From NCBI GenBank assembly GCA_016212735.1, contig JACRDZ010000038.1:1-7756 (forward strand): a DNA stretch of 7,756 bases, written 5' to 3'. Position 1 is the stretch's first letter, and every line of letters begins with the position of its first letter. Made by a program: the position numbers and the translations under genes. This document shows, one piece after another, positions 1 through 5,769 of this stretch. The stretch is from Candidatus Firestoneibacteriota bacterium. Lineage in GTDB: Bacteria; JACRDZ01. A model generated the notes under the pieces. That model saw only the letters and a list, made by a program, of their open reading frames with translations. It made no database searches and was not told where the DNA came from.

Positions 1-1144
1 AAGTAACTTTCAGTTTTTTATATAGAGCTTCGTTCTGACTATCTGCTTCAAATGCTTTTTGATATTCTTTTAAGGCATCTTCAAACATCTCAATAAGGAA
101 ATAATCATCTGCTAAATCAAGATGCGCTTTTACATAAGCATCTTTATTTTTATTCCTATCTATTTTTTCTATTCTTACTTTAATTGTTTCCGCAAAATTT
201 CTATATACATTACGCAGGTTTGTAACTGCTTCTGTATTATCAGGGTCAAGTTCAAGAGCTTTTCTTAAATTGAAAATTGCTTCTTCATATTTTTCCTGCA
301 AATAAAAAACTATTCCAAGTTTATTAAGAATTTTTGGTATGTCGCGGTGTGTTGGATTAATCATCATTGCTCTTTTTAGTTCTCTAACAGCTTCAGTATA
401 AATTCCTTTTTTCAAATAACATTCTCCAAGCATCATATGTGCAGCAAAATAGTTGCTGTCTATTTCAACAGCAATAGAAAACTCTTTAATTGCTTCATCA
501 TAATTTTTCATAAAGAAATATGTTATGCCAATATTATAATGTTCAAGTCGCATATTAACGCTTTTTAGATTAAAATTAGAAATTTTATAATGAGAGTCCA
601 TCTGAAGAGCACTTTTAAATTGGGGTATTGCCTGTTCATAATTATCTTTGTAATAATATGCTACACCAAGATAATTATGTATTTTTATTGCTTCAGCATA
701 ATTAGAATCAAGAGCAATTACTTCTTTAAAAGCTGCGATAGCTTCATCATATTGCCCTAATTGAAGATAAGATATTGCAAGATAATAATATGAGTCAATG
801 TAATAGCTGTCAGTTGCATCTTTAACAATTTCTATAACTTTTTTAAAGTGATCTGGAGCTTTTGAGTAAAATTTAGCTTTGGTTTTTTCCAGGAAAATAA
901 CACCTAATTTAAAATGTGCAAATTGATTATCAGGGAAAAGTTCAACTGCTTTTTCTATTGCAGTAATAGCACCGATTATATTCCCTTTGTTAAGTAAATT
1001 AACACCTTGTTCATAATTTTTTTTAGATTCAATAATATTAATCTGATCATCAGCAGATATAAGAGAAAAAGAGAAAAAAATCGTACATATAGATATTAAT
1101 AATATTTTTAACCATCTGTGCTGATTATAAAAAGTTATCTTCAT
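1..1144 (-). CDS. Exported TPR-repeat protein, C-terminus cut by window edge
   Basis: Reading from ATG 1144-1142, the frame stays open for 381 codons to the window edge, so the stop is not seen. Residues 1-31 look like a Sec signal peptide: basic start, hydrophobic stretch at about 12-29 and a likely cleavage site after Ser-Ala31. The rest is mostly tetratricopeptide repeats, about eight by eye, at roughly 41-73, 74-110, 118-150, 155-188, 201-234, 235-268, 273-306 and 337-370. Clear units have the pattern YDEAI..F..A...D with a G or A at helix positions. The start is supported by a GAGG ribosome binding site (1150-1153) 5 nt upstream and by a promoter at 1223-1252. TPRs form protein-binding superhelices, so a periplasmic or envelope scaffold is likely; the partner is unknown. 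No enzyme motif was seen. It resembles in type, not obviously in sequence, the TPR gene at 4225-5721. Confidence 0.85.
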   Translation of the reverse strand, partial: MKITFYNQHRWLKILLISICTIFFSFSLISADDQINIIESKKNYEQGVNLLNKGNIIGAITAIEKAVELFPDNQFAHFKLGVIFLEKTKAKFYSKAPDHFKKVIEIVKDATDSYYIDSYYYLAISYLQLGQYDEAIAAFKEVIALDSNYAEAIKIHNYLGVAYYYKDNYEQAIPQFKSALQMDSHYKISNFNLKSVNMRLEHYNIGITYFFMKNYDEAIKEFSIAVEIDSNYFAAHMMLGECYLKKGIYTEAVRELKRAMMINPTHRDIPKILNKLGIVFYLQEKYEEAIFNLRKALELDPDNTEAVTNLRNVYRNFAETIKVRIEKIDRNKNKDAYVKAHLDLADDYFLIEMFEDALKEYQKAFEADSQNEALYKKLKVT

Positions 1145-1222
1145 AGAAGCCTCGAATGGTTATATTAAATTTGTTGTTTGTTATTGTATTTAGTACAATT
1201 AAAAATAAATATACCACTTTTA

Positions 1223-1252
1223 ATTTTAATTCAAACATGTATTATATGTCAA
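1223..1252 (-). promoter_or_regulatory. Sigma-70-type promoter of the left TPR gene
   Basis: On the minus strand a perfect -35 TTGACA (1252-1247) is followed by an 18-nt spacer and a -10 TAAAAT (1228-1223, five of six consensus bases). Transcription would start near 1215, giving a leader of about 70 nt before ATG 1144. The same TTGACA/TAAAAT pair precedes the other TPR gene at 4170-4197. Inferred from consensus only. Confidence 0.6.
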
Positions 1253-1284
1253 GAAAAAAACTCAGAAATTTCCCAAGAAAGAAG

Positions 1285-1360
1285 TTAACCACAGAGAACT
1301 AGAGAGTATTTTTTATTTTAAATATATCTCAGTGCACCCAAAGGGTACCCGGTGGTTCAT
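1285..1360. other. Unexplained intergenic block with inverted ends
   Basis: This stretch lies between the acyl-CoA synthetase stop and the TPR promoter. It begins TTAACCACAGAGAACTAGAGAG (AACCAC at 1287-1292) and ends with GTGGTT (1352-1357), a 6-bp inverted match. It contains a compact G+C-rich knot at 1335-1350 with ACCC-AAA-GGGT and the palindrome GGGTACCC. The start resembles a CCACAGAG-type intergenic repeat that I recall from many bacterial genomes, but this rests on memory. It may be a decayed repeat element or a weak transcription end; no gene is seen in it. Confidence 0.25.
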
Positions 1361-1396
1361 TTTTTCGATTTTGGGGAATTTTTGCTATTGAAAAAC

Positions 1397-2968
1397 CTAA
1401 GGATTTAATTTTCTAATATCTTTTTTTGATATTTTACCTGTTCCAGTTTTAGGCAGGTCTGACATAAAAATAAATAAATGTGGAATTTTATATTGGGCAA
1501 GATATTTTTTACAAAATTCTTTAAGTTCTTTTTCTGTAGCTTTTTTGTTCTCATTTAAAACAATATAAGCTTTTGGAAATTCTCCATAATGAATATGTTT
1601 AATGCCAATAACACATGCTTCTTTTATTGCAGGATGTTTATATATTATTTCTTCTATTTCACGAGGATATACATTCATACCATGTACAAGTATCATATCT
1701 TTTTTGCGATCAACAATATAAATATATCCATCTTCATCTTTAAATCCGATATCTCCTGTATAAAGCCATCCATCTCGAATTGTTTCTTTTGTTTCATTTT
1801 CTTTATTATAGTAGCCAATCATTACATTTGGCCCTTTAACTATTATTTCTCCTATTGACTTGTCCTGTTTTGTTTGTTTTTCATCTTCTGTTTCATTACC
1901 AATAATTTTTAAAGGAGGAAGTTCTTCTATTTTATCATTAACAATTTTTACATCAACATTTGTTATTGGCAGACCGATTGAACCAGGTTTACGTATACCA
2001 TTTATCGGATTAATTGATACTACTGGCGATGCTTCCGTGAGACCATAACCTTCAAGAAGAGGAATATTTAATTTATTTTCAAATTTATTTAAAACTTCGC
2101 CTGGTAATGGAGCTGCACCTGATATACAAATCTTGATTGGATTTATATATTTAAAAAACCACGGTAAATTATGATCCGCTAATAAAGAAAATATTTTAGG
2201 AATTCCTACAAATATTGTTACACGTTCTAATAGCAATATTTTTAAAACACGGCTGAATGGTTTAAGAGTGCGGACAATAATTATACGTGCACCCACACTT
2301 AATGGAAGAAGAATGCAAACTGTATTGGTAAAAGAGTGAAACATAGGAAGAATAATAATTATTTTGTCTTTCGAATTTACTTTACATGCATCAAGGCAGC
2401 CTTTAATATTTGAAACAAGATTCTTGTGGCTAAGCATTGCTCCTTTTGGATACCCTGTTGTTCCTGATGTGTAAATCAAAAATGCAAGATTATTTTCATC
2501 TAAAATAATATCAGGTTTTTGTGAGGTAGTTTTAGATATTAAATCATAAAAAAATAAAATTTTAGAATCAGAAATATTTGAATCTGTTATTATTGAGTAG
2601 TTAATAAAATCATTTTTATGAATTAAATTAATTATTTTTTCATAACATGTTTTGCAGGTAAAAAGTATTTTAATTTTACTGTCAGAAAGAATATACTCTA
2701 CTTCATTTTCAGTTAAAAAATTATTAATTGGAACAACTACACCGCCGCATTTTAAAACAGCAAAAAGTATATAAATATATTCAATGGAATTTTCCATATA
2801 TATGCCGGCTCTGTCACCTTTTTGAAAACCAAGAGAAATAAGTGATTGTGCTAATTTATTAATGCAGGTATTCATTTTCAAATAGGTAAGGCGCTGTTTT
2901 TCGTAAATTACAGCAATATTATTTGGATATTTATTTAGATTTTCTTCAAAAATATCAATAAGAGTCAT
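1397..2968 (-). CDS. AMP-forming acyl-CoA synthetase (long-chain fatty acid-CoA ligase type)
   Basis: A 523-residue member of the ANL adenylate-forming family, normal length for fatty acyl-CoA ligases. Such enzymes activate a carboxylic acid with ATP to an acyl-AMP and then transfer it to CoA (or another thiol) in the cytoplasm. Core motifs are intact: P-loop YTSGTTGYPKG at 166-176, LPMFHSF at 207-213, EGYGLTE at 306-312, YTGD at 403-406, hinge region DRKKDMILVHGMNVYP at 420-435, and PKTGTGK with catalytic Lys512 near the end. The DRKKDMI..G.NVYP..IE form favours acyl-CoA ligases over peptide-synthetase domains; the substrate is not fixed by sequence. A charged, lysine- and glutamate-rich stretch at about 344-373 seems longer than usual. 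ATG 2968 is preceded by only a weak GGA about 9 nt upstream. It probably formed an operon with the STAS-PilZ gene before the MITE at 2994-3155 inserted between them. Confidence 0.92.
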   Translation of the reverse strand: MTLIDIFEENLNKYPNNIAVIYEKQRLTYLKMNTCINKLAQSLISLGFQKGDRAGIYMENSIEYIYILFAVLKCGGVVVPINNFLTENEVEYILSDSKIKILFTCKTCYEKIINLIHKNDFINYSIITDSNISDSKILFFYDLISKTTSQKPDIILDENNLAFLIYTSGTTGYPKGAMLSHKNLVSNIKGCLDACKVNSKDKIIIILPMFHSFTNTVCILLPLSVGARIIIVRTLKPFSRVLKILLLERVTIFVGIPKIFSLLADHNLPWFFKYINPIKICISGAAPLPGEVLNKFENKLNIPLLEGYGLTEASPVVSINPINGIRKPGSIGLPITNVDVKIVNDKIEELPPLKIIGNETEDEKQTKQDKSIGEIIVKGPNVMIGYYNKENETKETIRDGWLYTGDIGFKDEDGYIYIVDRKKDMILVHGMNVYPREIEEIIYKHPAIKEACVIGIKHIHYGEFPKAYIVLNENKKATEKELKEFCKKYLAQYKIPHLFIFMSDLPKTGTGKISKKDIRKLNP

Positions 2969-2993
2969 GAGTAATATCCATAAATTTAATTAA

Positions 2994-3017
2994 GAGCCTA
3001 TCCCGTTATCAATTTTC
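2994..3017 (+). repeat. Left terminal inverted repeat of the MITE
   Basis: This 24-bp arm, beginning GAGCCTATCCCG, is the exact reverse complement of 3132-3155. The TAA immediately outside it (2991-2993) matches the TAA outside the other arm. Confidence 0.9.
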
Positions 3018-3055
3018 TACTGCGATCGGCTGCAAAGCTTATATGCTTCGTTCTC

Positions 3056-3092
3056 GGAATAAAATGTACTGCTGAAGAGTACGTTTTACTCC
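3056..3092. other. Central hairpin of the MITE
   Basis: Bases 3056-3070 (GGAATAAAATGTACT) pair with 3078-3092 (AGTACGTTTTACTCC) around the 7-nt loop GCTGAAG. Thirteen pairs are Watson-Crick; the other two positions are G/A and C/T differences that become G-U wobbles in one RNA strand. Together with the terminal arms this would let a read-through transcript fold along most of the element. Confidence 0.7.
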
Positions 3093-3131
3093 TGCGGCCT
3101 TGCCTATAAGCTTTTCGCTCGACCTCGTTAC

Positions 3132-3155
3132 GAAAATTGATAACGGGATAGGCTC
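3132..3155 (-). repeat. Right terminal inverted repeat of the MITE
   Basis: This is the exact reverse complement of 2994-3017. Its last base, C3155, supplies the G of the TAG stop codon of the STAS-PilZ gene on the minus strand. Confidence 0.9.
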
Positions 3156-3820
3156 TAAGGAAGAATTGCAAGGAAATGCATGTGTTTTAATTCTTCTTTA
3201 AATTTAAGTCCTACGCCTAAATTAAGAGGTCCTTGATATAATCTTTGAAGATCGCATTCTATTTGTATTCCGTCTTTTTTATCAGAGCTTGTATTTTGTA
3301 AAGATTTATAATTAGTTGTATCAAGAAATAAATCCAATATATTTTTTTCTCTAAGACCTAAAGAAAATAAGGATTTAAAGTCATAAATTTCACTTACGTC
3401 AGAATATTCAATCCATGCGCCTTTTGTACTTATATTTTGTGTAAATGCATTTGGATATATTATATCATTTTCATTTGTTTTAAAAATTATTGCAGCAGGA
3501 AGATTTGCCTGTATTCTTGGATATTGTCTTTTTTCATTCTGTGAAGAAGATGTATTTAGAAAAGAATTTATCGCTGTTCTTTCTGTAGAAAATAAATTTA
3601 GTCCTTGTGTGATTTTAGCATGGTAAAAATAATTGAGCATTTGATCCGGAAAATGTACAAGTTTAATATTAAGACCATTCTGGATTGCTTCATCAATTAT
3701 CTCAATTCCAATAGAGTCCATTACACTAACTTTAGCAAGATCTATTATTACATTTTTTATCTTAAGTTCAAAAAGGCTGTCTAATTTTTGTTGGAAGATT
3801 TTTAAATCATCACCAATCAA
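3155..3820 (-). CDS. STAS-PilZ fusion protein (probable c-di-GMP-responsive regulator)
   Basis: The N-terminal part (about 1-90) is a STAS domain like those of anti-anti-sigma factors: IKNVIIDLAKVSVMDSIGIE includes the Asp35-Ser36 pair where such proteins are phosphorylated. The C-terminal part (about 96-221) is a PilZ domain with both c-di-GMP-binding signatures, RQYPR (Arg98, Arg102) and NISTKG (Asn129, Ser131, Gly134). It is likely cytoplasmic and could couple c-di-GMP to a partner-switching or motility pathway; the partner is unknown. The start is uncertain. TTG 3820 is the only standard codon available at the 5' end, but it has an AAGGA only 3 nt away and would remove the first STAS strand, which is encoded in frame just upstream (see 3821-3886). 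The TAG stop (3157-3155) is formed by the MITE end plus its target duplication; without the insert the frame would stop with TAA at the same codon. Confidence 0.85.
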   Translation of the reverse strand: MIGDDLKIFQQKLDSLFELKIKNVIIDLAKVSVMDSIGIEIIDEAIQNGLNIKLVHFPDQMLNYFYHAKITQGLNLFSTERTAINSFLNTSSSQNEKRQYPRIQANLPAAIIFKTNENDIIYPNAFTQNISTKGAWIEYSDVSEIYDFKSLFSLGLREKNILDLFLDTTNYKSLQNTSSDKKDGIQIECDLQRLYQGPLNLGVGLKFKEELKHMHFLAILP

Positions 3821-3886
3821 ATTTCCTTCAATATATAAAATTATAATATTATTTTCTTTCTTAGGAATATCTATAATTTCTATAAT
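3821..3886 (-). other. In-frame upstream extension of the STAS-PilZ gene lacking ATG/GTG/TTG
   Basis: The STAS-PilZ frame is open up to a TAA at 3898-3896. From 3886 it reads I-I-E-I-I-D-I-P-K-K-E-N-N-I-I-I-L-Y-I-E-G-N, which fits the usual first two strands of a STAS domain (short hydrophobic strand, turn, then a strand ending in E-G-x-L). None of these codons is ATG, GTG or TTG. ATT at 3886-3884 sits where an initiator Met would be expected. Either a rare ATT start is used, or the original ATG has been lost, or a base is wrong in the assembly. Confidence 0.55.
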
Positions 3887-3939
3887 ATATTTATTTTATA
3901 TCTTATTTATCGTCAGATATTAAAAAATATTTAAAAAAG

Positions 3940-3948
3940 TTATCCACA
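3940..3948 (+). promoter_or_regulatory. DnaA box TTATCCACA
   Basis: An exact match to the strongest DnaA-binding consensus. It lies 3 nt from the next box, in the same orientation. Confidence 0.6.
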
Positions 3949-3951
3949 ACA

Positions 3952-3960
3952 TTATGCACA
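3952..3960 (+). promoter_or_regulatory. DnaA box TTATGCACA
   Basis: Matches the TTWTNCACA consensus with G at the free position. It forms a close pair with the box at 3940-3948, with starts 12 nt apart. Confidence 0.55.
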
Positions 3961-4113
3961 CCTGTTAATAAGCCTAACTTATTGTTAAATATACATAAAA
4001 TAAAAAACAGTAAATAAACCATCAAAATCTAATAAAAAAAATCATTAGAAAAAATGCTGATAAATTTTAATTTTTATAAAGATGATTTTTTTTATAAATA
4101 ATTACAAAAAAAC

Positions 4114-4122
4114 TTATCCACA
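4114..4122 (+). promoter_or_regulatory. DnaA box TTATCCACA
   Basis: A second exact TTATCCACA, on the far side of the AT-rich stretch and in the same orientation as the other two. It lies about 48 nt upstream of the -35 element of the right-hand TPR gene, so DnaA could also affect that promoter. Confidence 0.6.
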
Positions 4123-4169
4123 TCTTATCACCAAAGAAAAGAAATATATTTATTTATCACGGAATTTCC

Positions 4170-4197
4170 TTGACAATTAATGAGATGAAGATAAAAT
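4170..4197 (+). promoter_or_regulatory. Sigma-70-type promoter of the right TPR gene
   Basis: A perfect -35 TTGACA (4170-4175), a 16-nt spacer and -10 TAAAAT (4192-4197) place the transcription start near 4204, just ahead of the ribosome binding site at 4216. The palindrome GGAATTTCC (4161-4169) touches the -35 and could be an operator. The promoter position supports a gene start at 4225 rather than at 4516. Confidence 0.55.
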
Positions 4198-4215
4198 AAT
4201 ATTAATATATAAAAA

Positions 4216-4219
4216 AGGA
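4216..4219 (+). promoter_or_regulatory. Ribosome binding site that places the TPR start at 4225
   Basis: AGGA within AAAAAAGGAAAATA lies 5 nt before ATG 4225, the same spacing as in the left TPR gene (GAGG, 5 nt). ATG 4516, the first start of the long intact frame, has no comparable site in front of it. Confidence 0.6.
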
Positions 4220-4224
4220 AAATA

Positions 4225-4515
4225 ATGAGAATAAAATATAAATTAATGTAAATAATAATATTTGTTATAATATATGGATTTTCTGAGAAAAATGGCAATA
4301 TTATTGAAGTTTCAAAAAATATCGTTAATAATACCTCAATAAAAAAATCAGGATTAGAATTTCAAAATCTTTCTGAAGCAAAAAAATATTTTAGTAAATA
4401 CTATCAGGAAAATGTAACAAAAATAACAAAAGCTGGAATCCCTTCAGGATTTGGACCTGTAGAAATTATCAATAATAAATATAATAGCCAAAATTATAAT
4501 AATCATAATATTAAA
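4225..4515 (+). pseudogene. 5' part of the right TPR gene, broken by an in-frame TAA at codon 9
   Basis: ATG 4225 is exactly 97 codons upstream of, and in frame with, the TPR frame at 4516. It encodes MRIKYKLM, then TAA at 4249-4251, then I-I-I-F-V-I-I-Y-G-F-S-E-K-N-G and onward with no further stop for 89 codons down to 4516. Bridging the TAA gives a convincing signal peptide: basic n-region, hydrophobic core and small residues before a likely cleavage. Such a long open stretch is unlikely by chance in DNA this AT-rich. The simplest reading is that it is the true N-terminal part of the gene with a nonsense mutation or sequencing error. There is no in-frame ATG, GTG or TTG between 4252 and 4515 for reinitiation. 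Confidence 0.6.
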
Positions 4516-5721
4516 ATGACTGATAATTCTGAAGATGGGATTACAGATTTGTTTGAAATTGATTTAAATGATGATAATATTTATGATCTTGCATATAAAT
4601 ATTACTCTTCAAATGGAATAATAATAAATTTGTATGAAAAATCAGATGAGTATGTTCAGGAAGGAATAAACTATCTTAATCGTAATATAATAAATTTAGC
4701 TGAAGATGATTTTATGAAATCACAGGAAATATTTTATAACAATGAGGATTCTCATTTTTATCTTGGCGAATTGCTTTTATTATATAAAAAGGATTTTGTT
4801 TCTGCACTGGAGAAATATCGTACTGTATATAAAATTGATAATTCTTATTTAAAAGCTATAGAAAGAATAAAACAACTTAATATGATTTTGTATCTAAAAA
4901 GAAAATTAGATAAAAATCCGGAAGTAATTGATGACAGAATAAAATTGGGAGAAATATATTGGGAAATTCCGCTATTGGACGAAGCAATTCTTGAATATCA
5001 GCGAATAAGACGTTTACAGCCAAATAATTATTTAATTCATTGTTATTTGGGTGATTTATACAAAGAAAAAGATATTATAGAAAAAGCTGAAATCGAATAT
5101 AAACAAGCTATTGATTGCTTACCTGAACACCCTTATGCATATCAGGCATTAGGTGATTTGTATAAAAGAAAAGGAATAAAGAATGATGGAAAAAATGAAT
5201 TTAATAAAGCAATTGAAATAGAAAAACAAATTAATGTAAAATTAAATAAACCTTCGTGGGATATATCGGAATTTTATAATGATATTAGCAAAAAGTATTT
5301 TGAAATAGGTGATTTAGAAAAAGCAACACTTAGAGTTCAGGAATCTTTAGAAAACAGAAAAGATAATTATAAAGCTTATTATACAATGGGATTAATTAAT
5401 ATAAAAAAGAATAATAATAAAGAGGCTGAAAAATCGTTTAAAATGTGTTTGGATATTAATCCTCTATATGAAAAAGCACTTATGGCTATAGGGAAATTAT
5501 ATTATAGTGAAAAAAATTATAAAGAAGCATTTCCATTATTTCAGAAGGCTGTTCTGGTTAATCCTTATAATTCTGAATATTATCTATATTTGGGAATAAT
5601 TTATAAGGAATTAGGAGTGGAAGATCAAGCTAAAGAAGCCTTGTTAAAAAGCTTAGAGCTTGATCCAGTTGGAGAAAATGTAAAAATTATAAAAAGATAT
5701 TTAATTGATCTTAAAAAATAA
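4516..5721 (+). CDS. TPR-repeat protein, intact portion of a probable exported protein
   Basis: The intact frame from ATG 4516 encodes 401 residues; the full gene probably begins at 4225 (498 codons before the stop, counting the TAA at codon 9), so 4516 is likely an internal methionine. Residues 3-11 (DNSEDGITD) and 16-24 (DLNDDNIYD) are two D-x-[SN]-x-D-[GN]-x-x-D loops with a 13-residue pitch, resembling thrombospondin type 3 or dockerin-like calcium loops. From about 44 to 389 there are eight or nine TPR units, for example around 78-111, 138-171, 172-205, 206-239, 254-287, 288-321, 322-355 and 356-389. With its signal peptide it would act as a periplasmic or surface protein-binding scaffold, possibly stabilised by calcium; without it the product would be cytoplasmic or not made. 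It ends with TAA at 5719-5721, converging on the receiver-GGEEF-HD-GYP gene about 40 nt away. Specific function is not recognised. Confidence 0.75.
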   Translation: MTDNSEDGITDLFEIDLNDDNIYDLAYKYYSSNGIIINLYEKSDEYVQEGINYLNRNIINLAEDDFMKSQEIFYNNEDSHFYLGELLLLYKKDFVSALEKYRTVYKIDNSYLKAIERIKQLNMILYLKRKLDKNPEVIDDRIKLGEIYWEIPLLDEAILEYQRIRRLQPNNYLIHCYLGDLYKEKDIIEKAEIEYKQAIDCLPEHPYAYQALGDLYKRKGIKNDGKNEFNKAIEIEKQINVKLNKPSWDISEFYNDISKKYFEIGDLEKATLRVQESLENRKDNYKAYYTMGLINIKKNNNKEAEKSFKMCLDINPLYEKALMAIGKLYYSEKNYKEAFPLFQKAVLVNPYNSEYYLYLGIIYKELGVEDQAKEALLKSLELDPVGENVKIIKRYLIDLKK

Positions 5722-5744
5722 TATAGTTACTATTAATTTTACAT

Positions 5745-5769
5745 AAAATAATTCTATGATAATTATTTT
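5745..5769. terminator. Possible shared terminator between convergent genes
   Basis: AAAATAATT (5745-5753) and AATTATTTT (5761-5769) form a perfect 9-bp stem around the loop CTATGAT, followed on the plus strand by a T-rich tract (TTATTTTTTC). It lies just after the TPR stop and overlaps the stop of the minus-strand gene, a typical place for a two-way terminator. The stem is A/T only and therefore weak. Confidence 0.35.

Larger units (their letters stand above)
2994..3155. mobile_element. 162-bp MITE with perfect 24-bp inverted ends and TAA target duplication
   Basis: The ends GAGCCTATCCCG... (2994-3017) and ...CGGGATAGGCTC (3132-3155) are exact reverse complements over 24 bp. They are flanked by the direct repeat TAA at 2991-2993 and 3156-3158, as expected of a target-site duplication. 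The interior is too short for a transposase, has no long open frame, and is itself an imperfect palindrome: AAGCTTATA occurs on the left at 3036-3044 and as its complement on the right, and a 15-bp central stem lies at 3056-3092. The element is visibly richer in G+C than its surroundings. Ends starting GAG with 3-bp TNA duplications are typical of part of the IS5 family (IS1031-like), so it is probably mobilised in trans by such an IS; this assignment is inferred. It separates two minus-strand genes that otherwise lie about 21 nt apart. Confidence 0.88.
3887..4169. other. AT-rich intergenic region with DnaA boxes (candidate replication origin)
   Basis: This gap between the divergent STAS-PilZ and TPR genes contains no convincing gene. 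It holds three exact TTATNCACA DnaA boxes, all on the plus strand, at 3940-3948, 3952-3960 and 4114-4122. Between the second and third lie about 150 bp made almost entirely of A and T, including A- and T-runs at 4030-4110, which could serve as an unwinding element. A short inverted repeat AATAAG/CTTATT lies at 3967-3983, overlapping a one-mismatch DnaA-like site on the minus strand (3963-3971). These features match bacterial origins, but neither dnaA, dnaN, gidA nor rpmH is nearby, so a DnaA-controlled promoter, a DnaA-titration locus or a plasmid origin are alternatives. Confidence 0.45.

Noticed and set aside
1331..1366. Rho-independent terminator at the G+C-rich knot before TTTTTT
   Set aside because: The T-run follows on the plus strand, where no gene ends, and the possible stems compete with each other and are short.
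1589..2048. Two plus-strand open frames (1589-1858 and 1860-2048)
   Set aside because: They lie antisense within the acyl-CoA synthetase gene, are low-complexity in composition and show no domain; they are shadows of the real gene.
2994..3155. The palindrome as an ordinary terminator or a structured non-coding RNA gene
   Set aside because: Exact 24-bp ends plus a flanking TAA duplication are better explained by transposition, and no T-run follows the structure.
4249..4251. TAA read as sense through an alternative genetic code
   Set aside because: TAA ends the same TPR gene (5719-5721) and the receiver-GGEEF-HD-GYP gene, and TAG and TGA end others, so the standard code applies.
4263..4271. 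Extended -10-like TGTTATAAT, possible internal promoter for a start at 4516
   Set aside because: No -35 partner was seen, it lies within the predicted signal peptide coding region, and ATG 4516 lacks a ribosome binding site. In DNA this AT-rich, TATAAT is expected by chance.
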